Shown here: in pieces, positions 33,701 to 43,168 of the stretch
Position numbering within the stretch: position 1 is the first letter of the stretch
Layout: every line of letters begins with the position of its first letter
Assembly (NCBI GenBank): GCA_025201845.1
Contig: MU603974.1
Location: 62,001-126,000, forward strand
Source: Martensiomyces pterosporus
Taxonomy: Eukaryota; Kickxellomycota; Kickxellomycetes; Kickxellales; Kickxellaceae
DNA length: 64,000 nucleotides
Reading direction: 5' to 3'
Translations under genes and position numbers: made by a program
The notes under the pieces: model-generated
What the model was told of the DNA's origin: nothing
The model's database searches: none
What the model saw: the letters and a program-made list of their open reading frames with translations, nothing else

Positions 33701-34626
33701 CCGCTACGTCAGACTCGGCTGCGCCAAAACCAGCATTCACCTTTGGTGCCGGTGCTGCTGCTGCTGCGTCTACTACTACCACCACTACCACAGCTCCTGC
33801 ATTTGGCGCACCGGCCTCTTCGACCACTACGCCGACCACGCCGTCATTCCAGTTTGGTAGCTCGGACTCGAAACCGGCTGCTGGTTCTGGATTCGGCTCC
33901 TCGACTGGAGTCAAATTCGGCTCATTTGGCAGCCAATCGTCTGAAGACAAGCCTGCCAGTGGATTCACGTTTGGAAGCGGCAGCGTTCCCTCTTCTGTTG
34001 CGACCGCTGCCCCCGCCACCAACAACGCCAGCGGCACTGGTGGCACATTTACTTTTGGATCGGGCGCTGCTACAACAACTAGCAACGCTAGCGCGGGTTT
34101 TGGTTCCCTTGGCAGCGGCGGCGGTGCATCGTTTGGAAGCAATACCGCTGTACCGCCCTCGACTGGATTCGGATCAACTGCCACTGTTGGTGGTGCCTTT
34201 GGATCGGGCTCAAACAGCACACCGTTTGGAGCAGCTAACAATAGCTCATCAGCTTCTGCTCCTGCTTTTGGATCCGGGTTTGGCGGCAGCGCTGACAACA
34301 AGCCAGCGTTCTCGTTTGGACAGAGTAGCGTCTCCACGTCGTCGACTGGCGCCCAGTTTGGTAGCGGTGGTGCGTCGTCTGGATTTGGAGGTGGTGCCGC
34401 TACACAGGGAGCTGGCTCATTCGGCTTCTCATTCGGCAGCAACAGCGCCCAGCAAGGCAGCGGCACTTCGCAGCCTGGCCAGTTCCAGTTCACCGCTGGA
34501 TCGATGCAGCCGGCTGCCGGTGGACCTGGAGCATTCTCGATGGGCCGCACAGCTAGCGGATCCAACCTCTCTACCTCCAGCCGTGGCCGTGCGATCGCAC
34601 AGCCACGTACTCGCCTCAGACGCTAA
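30757..34626 (+). CDS. FxFG nucleoporin, Nup1/Nup153-like
   Basis: 1,289 residues, single exon. The upstream extension of the frame lacks sequence character, so the ATG at 30757 is chosen. Near the N-terminus, SFLKGMRSLVSRLWGTS (60-76) is a predicted amphipathic helix like the membrane anchor of Nup1, Nup60 and Nup153. A basic, Ser/Arg-rich middle follows, with KRKRINRLKRTRSHRLGR as a likely nuclear localisation signal. From about residue 620 there are many FxFG and FG repeats (FKFG, FQFG, FSFG, FTFG) in Ala/Ser/Thr-rich spacers. The end is short and basic (RTRLRR). These features fit a nuclear-basket nucleoporin that binds karyopherins. The exact orthologue is uncertain because FG proteins diverge fast. 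Confidence 0.85.
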   Translation: MVQPATKSLQSPVTPARQLGAARGPRRTPASRTKKPYSRPATAETQAAFKENCEAQASPSFLKGMRSLVSRLWGTSIKSTPGAPGLESPDEKGPPSGMAEKVEIQSQPDSAPAAASAPANPSKATGAFDRTPDMGRYSATVAERRSSHRVAAPEAFVLSPFAYNKKLAAASPSVANLRDVARVKNHSPSLSRRHSISRIDVRNSTRSDAHYAGGNGNSGGTGEDSPSQCVSPSNARRLLSTLNSINTPILDARSRLTGGQPLTAGLPLGHSPATPSAGSSGHASLVPLRRLPVSLLALGDLPEKARRSPLATANDILDKETLRRANSLKGASRRQSAAPSLARTIQLQQARKAVAERLSRSRSMAAAEHDADREQLNAGTPSHELSQSDSQEVHRAEGAASGAVPKTGERHAREEDSDRSLNKRRKAADGEAVEVLETERVSASQEAHKRKRINRLKRTRSHRLGRAARLASTIDTNIKWRFSARLDPASDSEMDASDESDEDRDALSAKVPLSKIRGGELIGLSLRPTASPVSAASNNAGPIPIRSTGFGSNRTPIPIVSELETLAPTTPAMPAISSTSVAAAAATTTSTAPTVSSFTLPVATSIPEPTTASQKPAPGSTSLFGSFASKPLSEPSGKTEPEATASKPAAQPAASTPVFKFGVSAPADDATKPDTPRPMFQFGATAASSAETSSSAAADSEKPKPAFSFGFKPTGTSTETSGDKSETAAAPKPADSLFATLGQQPSAAETATGTGAASTTAKRALDDQEPATTAAAPSKPAFSFGASTAASKDSTSAAAPATTFGAGLFGASTSSSADSTTKPAAETGSKSAAPSGFAPSTGFSFGKTATDASTSASGSGFTFGSSASTSALAPAKTIDLTTSTAPTSADSTSAAAAASAPLTFTATKAPTFGSFSGFGKSTTADSAAVEDKPSATTASSSAAPIAAPAFGGFGASSGLGATSTAASTAAPATSIFGKAPTAATSDSAAPKPAFTFGAGAAAAASTTTTTTTAPAFGAPASSTTTPTTPSFQFGSSDSKPAAGSGFGSSTGVKFGSFGSQSSEDKPASGFTFGSGSVPSSVATAAPATNNASGTGGTFTFGSGAATTTSNASAGFGSLGSGGGASFGSNTAVPPSTGFGSTATVGGAFGSGSNSTPFGAANNSSSASAPAFGSGFGGSADNKPAFSFGQSSVSTSSTGAQFGSGGASSGFGGGAATQGAGSFGFSFGSNSAQQGSGTSQPGQFQFTAGSMQPAAGGPGAFSMGRTASGSNLSTSSRGRAIAQPRTRLRR

Positions 34627-34928
34627 ACACCAGCGTGCTGTTGGATAGACTTTTTTTCTCTCAGTATGGCACTTTTCTCCCCGTAGCCTCCAGTTCGCGG
34701 CAGCCCTCCGTTAATCGCATTTGTTGAGATCAGGCTCGGATCAACAGATTAAAGATGACGTTGGCATGGCGCAAAGCAGCTTGAGGTCGGAATAATGCGC
34801 TGGCTGCTTTTCAGGCTGCTTGCTGCCCGCCAACCCTCGCCTCCGCCTTTCTAGCTCCAATTTTATACAGTTCTTTTGTACTTTCAATTCAACGCAGCAG
34901 ACACAAGAGGCCTACTTCATTCGTGAGC
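34627..34928. other. Intergenic, RPN8 promoter
   Basis: 302 bp between co-directional genes, T-rich just before the RPN8 ATG. Nothing else seen. Confidence 0.5.
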
Positions 34929-36015
34929 ATGCCAGCACTTGAGACCAACACCAATCCGACAAAGGTTGTCGTTCACCCGCTGGTGCTTCTTTCAGTGGTC
35001 GATCACTATAATCGCGTGGCAAAGAACACAAAGAAGCGCGTAGTCGGAGTTCTCTTGGGGCAGGTCGAGGGCGATGTTGTAAATGTAGCCAACAGCTTTG
35101 CGGGTAAGCCCCTTTCCTGTTCCACTGCTCAATGCTGAACACGGTCTTGAATGCGTGGTGCTCATAGCGCGTTTTATGCTCCTTTGCCGCCCCGTTCTTA
35201 TTGTAGTTCCGTTTGAGGAGGATGAAAAGAACCCGTCGGTGTGGTTCCTCGATCACAACTACGTCGACACCATGCGCGACATGTTCAAGAAGGTCAACGC
35301 AAAGGAGAAGCTTGTTGGCTGGTATCACAACGGACCCAAGCTGCGCTCGTCTGACTTGCAGATCAACGAGCTGTTCAAGAGATACACGCCAAACCCAGTC
35401 CTGGTCGTTATTGACGTGCAGCCAAAGGACATTGGAATCCCAACCAACGCCTACTTCTCTGTCGAGGAGATTCACGACGATGGTACTGCGGCGACAAAGA
35501 CATTCGAGCACGTTCTTTCTGAAATTGGAGCCGAGGAGGCTGAGGAGATTGGCGTTGAGCACCTTTTGCGCGATATCAAGGACAATGCCACTGGTACGCT
35601 GGCTACCCGGGTAACGCACCAGCTGACATCCCTGCGTGGGCTGTCAGAGCGGCTGGCTGAGATCCGCACGTACCTGCAGCACGTCCTGGATGACAAGCTC
35701 CCAGTAAACTCGGAGATTATTCAGAACCTGCAGGACATCTTTAACCTGCTGCCCAACCTGACTATCCCCGATGACGCGTCGGTATTCACTGCGCAGACCA
35801 ACGACGAGTACTCGCTTATCTACGTTTCGGCTATGGCTCGCTCGATCATTGCCTTGCACGACCTCATCAACAACAAGCTTGAGAACCGGGAGGCTGAGGC
35901 GGCAAATGAAGCCAAGGACAACAGCGCCAAGGACGCTGCCTTGGATGCTGCACCCAGCAACAGCGACAAAAAGGCAGCGTCGACAGAACCCAAGGACTCG
36001 TCAAAGTCGGCGTAG
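34929..36015 (+). CDS. RPN8: 26S proteasome lid subunit Rpn8 (PSMD7)
   Basis: Exons 34929-35103 and 35207-36015, 328 codons for 327 residues; the intron is 103 bp, GTAAGC to TAG. The MPN domain fills the N-terminal half ([40 protein letters not shown]). The JAMM zinc site is absent (YHNG in place of HxH), as in all Rpn8 proteins, which pair with catalytic Rpn11. The C-terminal helices ([29 protein letters not shown]) form the lid helical bundle. A charged low-complexity tail of about 50 residues follows. Confidence 0.96.
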
Positions 36016-36245
36016 GTAGCTGTAGCAACCGCCCACAGCTCCATCTGCTTTTCTTTTTACTATTGTGGCTGTCGTTGCCCATTTCTCTATTCAACCCAAC
36101 CTCTGTCTAGCAATCAATCTTGCACCGGCCCTACTGTCACTGCATCAATACCATGGGTTTGTGGTCTTGAACAAGACGTCTGGCGGCAGGATCCGCTACA
36201 GCAAGGAAAAATGTATGCTAGCTGGGCTCATTTCTAGATTGGCAT

Positions 36246-37163
36246 CTAGTCCTTCTTTGATCTTTTGGATTTTGAGCGCTTAGTCGCGCTGCCGTGTCTT
36301 GCTGACTTGGATGACGTCGGTGTCGATGGCTCATTGCTGCCGGTACCGCCATCGTCCTTCTTGACAGCCAGATCAGAGCGGTACTCGTCAAAGTGAACCA
36401 CCCCAGGCGCATCATCGTGTTTCCTGTTGATTCTCTCATGGTACTTTCTACGCGTAAGCCTAGCCAAGTACGCTACAAGCATCTGACCGACGGCATAGAT
36501 GAGGGAAACGATGATAGCCATAAAGGCCCATGGCGGTATATCGAACCTGTTGAAGCGCTGGTCTAGATACACAACGCCCTCGCCAATGAGACCGCCTATG
36601 TGACCGCAGAAGTTGGTTGGAGTGCACCACACCGTGCTGTAGCCACCGATGGGCTTGTCCTCGACCCACCCGCCGCCGACATAGCTGAGCAGGTCGTCTC
36701 TGGTGAAGTTGGCCGACGAATACCTGACCTCATGCGTGGCCCCAGGAGCCGGGCGTCGGATGTAAACAATCTCGGGGAGCATGCCGACCATAAAGCTAGA
36801 CGACAGATACTCGACCTTGGTGATGTCGACGCGGGCCACGACAACGCTAGGGTACTTGTCGCGAGCAGCCTCGGCAAACGCGTTGAACTCAGGCGAGAGA
36901 CCGTGGCAGGCGGAGCACCAGTTTGCGTAGAACTCCATAAAGATCTCGTCATGGTTCCTGAGAAGGTCCAAGTATGTGGACTTGTCCAGCTCCACCACAA
37001 AGTCGGACTTTGGCACCAGCCTGGAAGCTTGGGCGGCCTCTTCAGCCTCGAGCAAATCGGAATTGTTGATAATTGGCTCCTGCCCGTCCTCGGCGCGAAC
37101 GAGCGAATTGCGTGTTGCGCTGAATACTGCTAGGGCAGTAGACACTAGATAGGAAAACCTCAT
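36246..37163 (-). CDS. Membrane-anchored thioredoxin-domain ER protein, TMX-like
   Basis: 305 residues from the ATG at 37163, chosen because it begins a clear signal peptide (MRFSYLVSTALAVFS). The thioredoxin domain (about 60-160) has the active site WCSACHG, so the CxxC is CSAC rather than the CGHC of PDI. A cis-Pro-like MLPEIVYIRR follows. A transmembrane helix (about 218-240, WAFMAIIVSLIYAVGQMLVAY) precedes a cytosolic tail of about 60 residues that ends in Lys/Ser-rich sequence (SKSKRSKKD). The topology matches TMX-type oxidoreductases: lumenal thioredoxin domain, type I anchor. The substrate is unknown. Confidence 0.85.
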   Translation of the reverse strand: MRFSYLVSTALAVFSATRNSLVRAEDGQEPIINNSDLLEAEEAAQASRLVPKSDFVVELDKSTYLDLLRNHDEIFMEFYANWCSACHGLSPEFNAFAEAARDKYPSVVVARVDITKVEYLSSSFMVGMLPEIVYIRRPAPGATHEVRYSSANFTRDDLLSYVGGGWVEDKPIGGYSTVWCTPTNFCGHIGGLIGEGVVYLDQRFNRFDIPPWAFMAIIVSLIYAVGQMLVAYLARLTRRKYHERINRKHDDAPGVVHFDEYRSDLAVKKDDGGTGSNEPSTPTSSKSARHGSATKRSKSKRSKKD

Positions 37164-38114
37164 GTTTGCAGCGCGCTTTCTGGCAGAATATATGGATCGA
37201 AAATGGCTCAGGAGAGAAGAGCTAGGAGACAGTGGGCGCAAATACGTGTCCAGTTCAGAAAGCGGAGAAGGGTGGCCGGGGTGGGCGGTGAGTCCATGCA
37301 ACGTGCTCCTCTCCGCTCTGCAAAAAACAGAAAGGCTCTAAGAAACGAGCTGGGCCAGTGATGGCTACGAGTTGGTCCACACAAAAAAAAGCACTTTTTG
37401 CTACAGAGCACGCCACGCTGCAACACCAGCAGTTCCTCGTGGATTAGGGAGAGACAGAGACGTGTGCCTGCTGCGACCCCTGCGGCCAGGCAGCGCGGGT
37501 GGCAGACGGAACAGCCTTCAAGCTTGCTGCTACTCGCAGTTTCTGGCAACAGGGACGGCACTCACGAGAGCCAGTCCCGGCTCCTGCTGGCTCCTCAGTT
37601 GTCTGGGGCCGCTGTATTCAACGTATGGGTATGTGTGTATGTCGGGGACTTTAGGTCATCACGCATCCTTTCAAACGATCAGACGCGATGGTTTTACAGA
37701 ACCCTTGCCTTTCTGGCCAGTCTTGCACGGGGGAACGACGAACCAGCCATTGAACGGCGGTGCATAACTTAGGTCCGTGCGTTTGGATTTAGTTGTTCGA
37801 TTTGCACCCCAAGTCTCGCCAGATAGCTGCGCAGGGTCAACCAGCCCACAGCGGATCTGGTACTATGGGATTTGTTGGCAACCCAAGCGCGAAATAGTAC
37901 GCATTGCTCAAGCTGGGCTGCCCAGCACCAGCAGCGCTGTGCCGATGCTTTGTGTGTAAAGTGCGTCGAATTCGCATTTGAGAACATTAAATAGGCAGTG
38001 CAGAGAATGCTGAGGCTAGATCTAACAGAAACCGCGGTTGTTGATATTAATGAAGGCGCCGTGCTGCTACTTTTATAGAGAGAGGGACGGCGAGTGTAAA
38101 CGGACGATGTGTAT
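37164..38114. other. Intergenic, no gene seen
   Basis: 951 bp between two minus-strand genes. Only short ORFs without recognisable content. A poly-A run lies near 37383. It should hold the TMX-like promoter. Confidence 0.5.
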
Positions 38115-39486
38115 TCATTGTGTCTTCTTGGTGTTCTTGGGCTTCTTGGCTGTCTCTTTGGTTTCCTTCGCGTTAGAGGCGGTATCTTCAGCAGCGTCGC
38201 CTTCATCGTCCTCATACTCGCTTTCGTCATCCGATCCGTCGTCATTGCTAGGTGGCTGCTGTCCCCTGACGGAGTAATACAGCTCGCGGACCTGTCCTTC
38301 GGCAGCATACATGCCCTCGATAATAAAGCGACCAAGGAAGGCGAACAAGGCAGGGAGCAGAATCATCGCGAGCCACCTGGGAAGAGGAATAAGGTCATCG
38401 AGCCCGCTGACCTTTTCGGCAATGAATGCAAGTGACGCGCCACTACATAACGAGCAATAGCAGCAGCACTCATTGTGCGCGAAATAGCGTGCCAACGAAT
38501 TAGTTGCAAGGAGCCGTTTGCGACGAGGCTGGCAATATTTGAGCAAGCGCGCAATAAGCACCAGGAAGCTTACCATAGATTGAAGGGCGAGCAGTACAGC
38601 TGCATCTGGCTGCCAATAGGAGATTCATCCAGCCAATTCTGGTTGTCCAGGTAATCGATGAGCTCCTCGGAGCCCTCGGCGATCGCTGGACTGTAAGCAG
38701 CCCACTTGCCACCTACAGCAGAGCAAATGCTTGCTTGTTTAGGACGCAGACAAAAGTGATCGCCAGATTCATTTGCTCGTGAGAAACAGGCAGGCAGGCA
38801 CAATATGCCATCAAAACTAGAGCTTGCATATGCATCAAGATGAGAAGGGGAGAACAAAAGAACCTTGGAGAACACGAGACCTGGCATGTATCACAGTGCC
38901 AGGGCCTGGTGCTGCCGTTTCTGTTGCTTACCCTCGTTCTTTATGAGCAGACGTAGCTCGGGGATTCTACACGTAGGGTTAAGCGACCAAACATGATGCA
39001 GCAGCTGCAGTTAGAACAATGAGCAGGCACACGCTTTGTCCACACGCAAACAGTAGCTACAACGAGGCTGCTGCCCGGAGCACCTGCTGCCAGCATAAAC
39101 ACTTACTCTGTCAGCAAAAAGCGAGCAGCCAAGTAAGGGTTTGTCTTGTAGTTCACTTTTCCCAATTGCAAGTCTGGGTACTTTGTGCTCGCCTGCGCAG
39201 CAAAGGCCTCAAACTCCTTGGACGCTTCGTCAGACTCCTTCTTTCCCTGTTCGTAAAAGCTGATAAGAATGCTCTCCTTTGTATCCAGATACCTGAAGAG
39301 GTCTGCCTTGCTTATGTCCTTGACCTCCCCATCAATGAAAATGGTTCCGTCGCTATTGATAGCCACGCCATCGCCGTTGCTGTGGACGATTGCGTCGTTG
39401 TAAGCTCCACGAGCTGCCGAGGCCTGTGTGATAAGCAGAGAGGCTGCGGCAGCAATGCTAGCAACGAGGCGCGAACTAATGATCAT
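38115..39486 (-). CDS. Thioredoxin-fold ER membrane protein lacking the CxxC
   Basis: Four exons, 39107-39486, 38932-38966, 38574-38712 and 38115-38442 (complement), 294 codons for 293 residues. All phases join and the 35-nt exon 2 is flanked by good sites. The signal peptide is MIISSRLVASIAAAASLLIT. A thioredoxin-like fold (about 50-180) has ESILISFYEQGKKESDEAS where an active protein has WCxxC, so it is redox-inactive. A transmembrane helix (LPRWLAMILLPALFAFLGRF) and a highly acidic-then-basic tail ending KPKNTKKTQ follow. Layout parallels the TMX-like gene about 1 kb downstream, and the two may be old paralogues. An in-frame ATG four codons upstream is also possible. A scaffold or chaperone role is inference. 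Confidence 0.78.
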
Positions 39487-40142
39487 GTTCGTTTGCAACT
39501 AAAGACAGCAGAAAGCGAGAGATAAGGAATGGGTGGACAGCTGGAATAATGCGTCTGTTAAAAGGATATAGAATTGCCAGAGGTGGACGGAGCAGAGCAA
39601 AGAAGCAGTGCTGTGTCCTGAGAACCAAGGGCTGAGGAAAACAGGGCAGCGCGACACCATATCACACGGACGGCGGAGCGAAATAAGGAAATAGGCAGCC
39701 AATCTCAGCAGCACAGACTGCTGCTGCTGCTTTTTGCCTCCTAGCAACCGTGTGAAGAACCGCACCAGGGGAGGAGGGCGCTGTCGGCAGCACGGAGGGA
39801 CGGGCTGCCAGCAGTCCAAATATAGCCTGCGTCCAGACATCGCAAAATCACAGCCCAGGTACTAACCTGCTGCCGACCACAAGCTGAGTGAATCTGTCTG
39901 TGGAAGCAAGCCAACCGACGCTCTGCGAGCTGAGCCGCCTGCGAACTGCGAGCCGCCATTCGGCTTGGGGAAAAACAGCAGCACAGATGCAGCAAGCCGC
40001 TCCAGGACAGGCACGCCAGCGAAAGGAAGAGCAATAGGGGCCACTGGCTGCTCTATATTGGCAACGGCGCACTCGCCAGGCAGTGGATTCAGCCTTTCAC
40101 TTCTGGATTCTCATCCACACAAATTATAAGAGCCATTTCAAA
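39487..40142. other. Divergent promoter region, thioredoxin-fold gene / uL14
   Basis: 656 bp with no supported coding frame. An ATTATAAG element lies near 40123-40130, too close to the uL14 ATG to be a convincing TATA box. Confidence 0.5.
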
Positions 40143-41176
40143 ATGTCTAAGCGTGGCACGTATCAATCGGTTATTACATCAACTGTCGCAGCGGGGCGGA
40201 TGCGCGAGCGTGTGTGTTTAGCGGTGCTGCGAGGCTGATGGCGTGAAGGAGATGAACGAAAGAAGGAGATGGATTCGCCTATAGCATCCATCAGCGATAC
40301 GCACGATAGATGCAACGGCCCGTCTGTGCAGCAGACGGAGACGTATTGCGGGAATGGAGGACTCCAAATCCACGTCATTTGCTGAGTGGGGGAGCTCTCT
40401 TCAATCTGCATTTGCAGCTGAAGGGTGGGTTGCAGGCAAGGTCGAGTAATGCGCAATCCCACTTTCCCACACATGCTGGAGCTGTAGACACGGGCTGAGA
40501 GTTGCTGTGCTCTATCAAGCAGCACGAGAAACAGCCTAAGCAGAATGCGCAAGAGCCTCCCTTTTCCAAGCAGCAGCGGTAGCGCCAGCAGCAATTCAGC
40601 GCGCGCGCGCACACACACACACGCTTGCGGAAACCGCCTTCGATTTGCATTGCTCTGGGCCTTCAGAATAACCAGTGGGCGAAGACCTCACCCAGCCCGC
40701 TTGTGCATTCAAAGAACAACTACTAATCAAAAACACCCTCTTCACCCCTTTCTCTTTGCACTTTAGGACGCGGAGGAGCTTCTGGAAACAAATTCCGTAT
40801 GACCCTTGGTCTCCCTGTCGGTGCCGTCATCAACTGCGCTGACAACTCGGGTGCCAAGAACCTCAACATCATCGCTGTTGCTGGTATCAAGGGACGTCTT
40901 AGCCGTCTTCCCGCCGCCGGTGTCGGAGACATGGTCATCGCCACCGTCCGCAAGGGTAAGCCCGATCTCCGCAAGAAGGTCATGCCCGCTGTCGTTGTCC
41001 GCCAGCGCAAGTCGTGGCGCCGTAAGGACGGTGTCTTCCTTTACTTCGAGGACAACGCCGGTGTCATCGTCAACCCCAAGGGTGAGATGAAGGGCTCCGC
41101 CATTACCGGCCCCGTCGGTAAGGAGTGTGCCGATCTCTGGCCCCGTATCGCCTCCAACTCGGGTACCGTCGCTTAA
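40143..41176 (+). CDS. RPL23: 60S ribosomal protein uL14 (Rpl23)
   Basis: Exon 1 is 13 nt (40143-40155, encoding MSKR plus one base) and exon 2 is 40767-41176; 141 codons for 140 residues, the same as human. The joined start [16 protein letters not shown] is nearly identical to animal uL14. To get it, the 611-bp intron must begin with GC (GCACGT) and end TTTAG, a GC-AG intron. The nearby GT (GTATCA) leaves the wrong phase with every acceptor I can see. [17 protein letters not shown] and [21 protein letters not shown] are family signatures. A long first intron directly after the start is common in ribosomal protein genes. Confidence 0.93.
40598..40623. repeat. GC/CA dinucleotide tract
   Basis: GCGCGCGCGC followed by ACACACACACAC, an alternating purine-pyrimidine run inside the uL14 intron. 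Such runs can adopt Z-DNA and vary in length. Confidence 0.8.
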
Positions 41177-41473
41177 ATTAGTGTCAGCAATTTTCTTGTT
41201 GCAGTTTCACTCGAATTGATGTTTCCTTGAACTACACTTGTTGCATACAGCGAGCGTGCTTTTGGAGGCTGCCAGCGCTGATCTGTGCATGCCACATGCC
41301 TCTTCTGCGCTATCATTCAGAGTAGACTGCATATCCCTCTGGAAGCTGGAGGGGAAGGGGCGGCGTTCGCCATAAATATGTGCACGCATAAATGGCTGTT
41401 TGTTGCTTTTTCTTTCTCGTATTGCAAAAAAAGGAGCTCTTCTCTAGCCAGACATTGTGGAATAATATCTTGT

Positions 41474-41824
41474 TTACTCGGCGCTTCGCAGAACAACGAT
41501 AACCGAGTCGCCACGCAGGAACATTTTGCTAATAAACCGGTCCTTATTAACAGCCGCCGTGCGCTTGGCTCCCTTGCCTGCCTTTGGTGCCTCTGTCCAC
41601 ATCTCCTTGACGTTTTCCAAAACCATGTTGCAATGGCGGTCAAAGGCCTTGACGCGTGCTAGGAGCTTGTGGTTGTTGCGCAGGCTGATCAGGATCTGTG
41701 TGTTGTTGCGGACCGCCATTTGCAGCACCGACAGCGGGCCATTAGTGAACTCTTCCTCTTCGAGGCGCAACAGCTCCTCCTGGGTCATGTCTGCCTTGGA
41801 TTTTGACGTGATTGCAGCGCTCAT
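41474..41824 (-). CDS. SMD2: Spliceosomal core protein Sm D2
   Basis: 116 residues from the ATG at 41824. The Sm fold contains the Sm1 motif ([33 protein letters not shown]) and Sm2 ([16 protein letters not shown]). The N-terminal helix includes [14 protein letters not shown], diagnostic of D2. It is part of the heptameric ring on U1, U2, U4 and U5 snRNAs. It converges with uL14 (297 bp between stops). Confidence 0.96.
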   Translation of the reverse strand: MSAAITSKSKADMTQEELLRLEEEEFTNGPLSVLQMAVRNNTQILISLRNNHKLLARVKAFDRHCNMVLENVKEMWTEAPKAGKGAKRTAAVNKDRFISKMFLRGDSVIVVLRSAE

Positions 41825-43168
41825 GGTTGGTGTGTAGGCTGGGTTCAACGAAAAGGGAACTAGGCGTTTATGCGGCAGGAGCAGAGTGGAGGTAAAAGAC
41901 ACGTCACTATACAGCCGTGCCCGCCTCAGAAGATGCATGAATAAACTACTAGCAGGTATCTGGTCCATATAGCATTTACGGTTCAGGTCACGTGCCTACA
42001 CACACCAGCCTGCACTGCATGGCTGCCTACAATGCCAGTCTGTTACATGGCTGCCGCCATGGTTGACTGAAAGCGTCCTCTACACATCTGCTTGGCTGTA
42101 AGATGTATGCACTGAACGAGCTGAAGCGGCAGTGGGCACAAATAGTGGGTATTGGTGCGCATGCAGTTCTAGACGTCTTGGCTGCTACACTTTGTACTGA
42201 AAGATGCGTTCAATTCACACACTGCACGGCCAATACGCATGTTTTTGTTATACACTGGGTGCATATAGCCAAAATAAACACGAAATGGCCGTCAGAATAG
42301 GCAGAAAGAAAAATGTGCCATGAAAACCGAATCAACGAGAGAACATCCTTGAGACAGCCACAATGTGACTGGGCTCTCAGGAGAGCAGGCGCAAGAGATA
42401 CTCTGAAATGGCCTGCAGAGTAAACAGCATGCTTCGAGCAGTCACAGCTGCACCAGCTATTGCTGAATGGGCTTCTTGGGAAGCCCTAGATCTGGCTGCA
42501 AGCAAGCGCAGCAACAAAGAGCCAGAAGAAGAGAACGGCGAGAATGGTGGTGCACAGGCCTGGAGTTCCTGGCTAAAGCGAAGAAGGAGGCAGTGAACCA
42601 TTGATGAGTGGCCCTCGCAAGGATGAGAGGAAGGAAGAGCTGAAGGAATGGAAGGGAAGAAATGCGAGCAGCTCTCCTCTGACACTCACTGCCCTCTCTA
42701 ACCCTCCAAGCACCTGCACGGCTCTACTCGCACAGTTCTATGGATAATTGAAGTATGCAAACACAAAACACGTGCCAGACATCGGCTAGGAAGGCCATTT
42801 CTAAAATTTGCAGTTCTAGCTGTATACAAGCCTCCTTTCCACGTTTTATCAACGTAGCAGGTTTTGAGCACTTGTTGCTTTTCTTGTGAGAGCATGTAGA
42901 ACGTGAAATAAAGCTGCCTAGTTACTCGCACGTCCCCTACACCAAAAGGACACAATATTAAGGCGATCAAGCATTAAATAAAGCCCTTTGTGGAATACAC
43001 GGCGATATATACACCCAGCGCTCAGTAAATGAATCGATGCATACCTTGGTGAATTGTTGAGCATGTTTGATAGATTGTCAGAAAGCAAAATAGAAACAAA
43101 TGAGTTGCAAAGTATGGAATGAGATAAGAAAGAAACAAGAGTGGATAGAAAAGCCGCTTTTAAGTCAT
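41825..43168. other. 1.3-kb region with no supported gene
   Basis: Upstream of SMD2 and downstream of PDI1, both minus strand. Short ORFs only, none with domain character; one minus frame at 42377-42685 is Ser/Leu-rich low complexity. More AT-rich than most of the window. Could hold a non-coding RNA or long UTRs. Confidence 0.45.

Noticed and set aside
32097..34565. Long minus-strand ORFs opposite the FG nucleoporin
   Set aside because: They are Pro/Ala/Val-rich shadows created by the biased FG repeat coding sequence.
42377..42685. Ser/Leu-rich minus-strand ORF in the SMD2-PDI1 gap
   Set aside because: Low complexity, no homologue, no supporting context.
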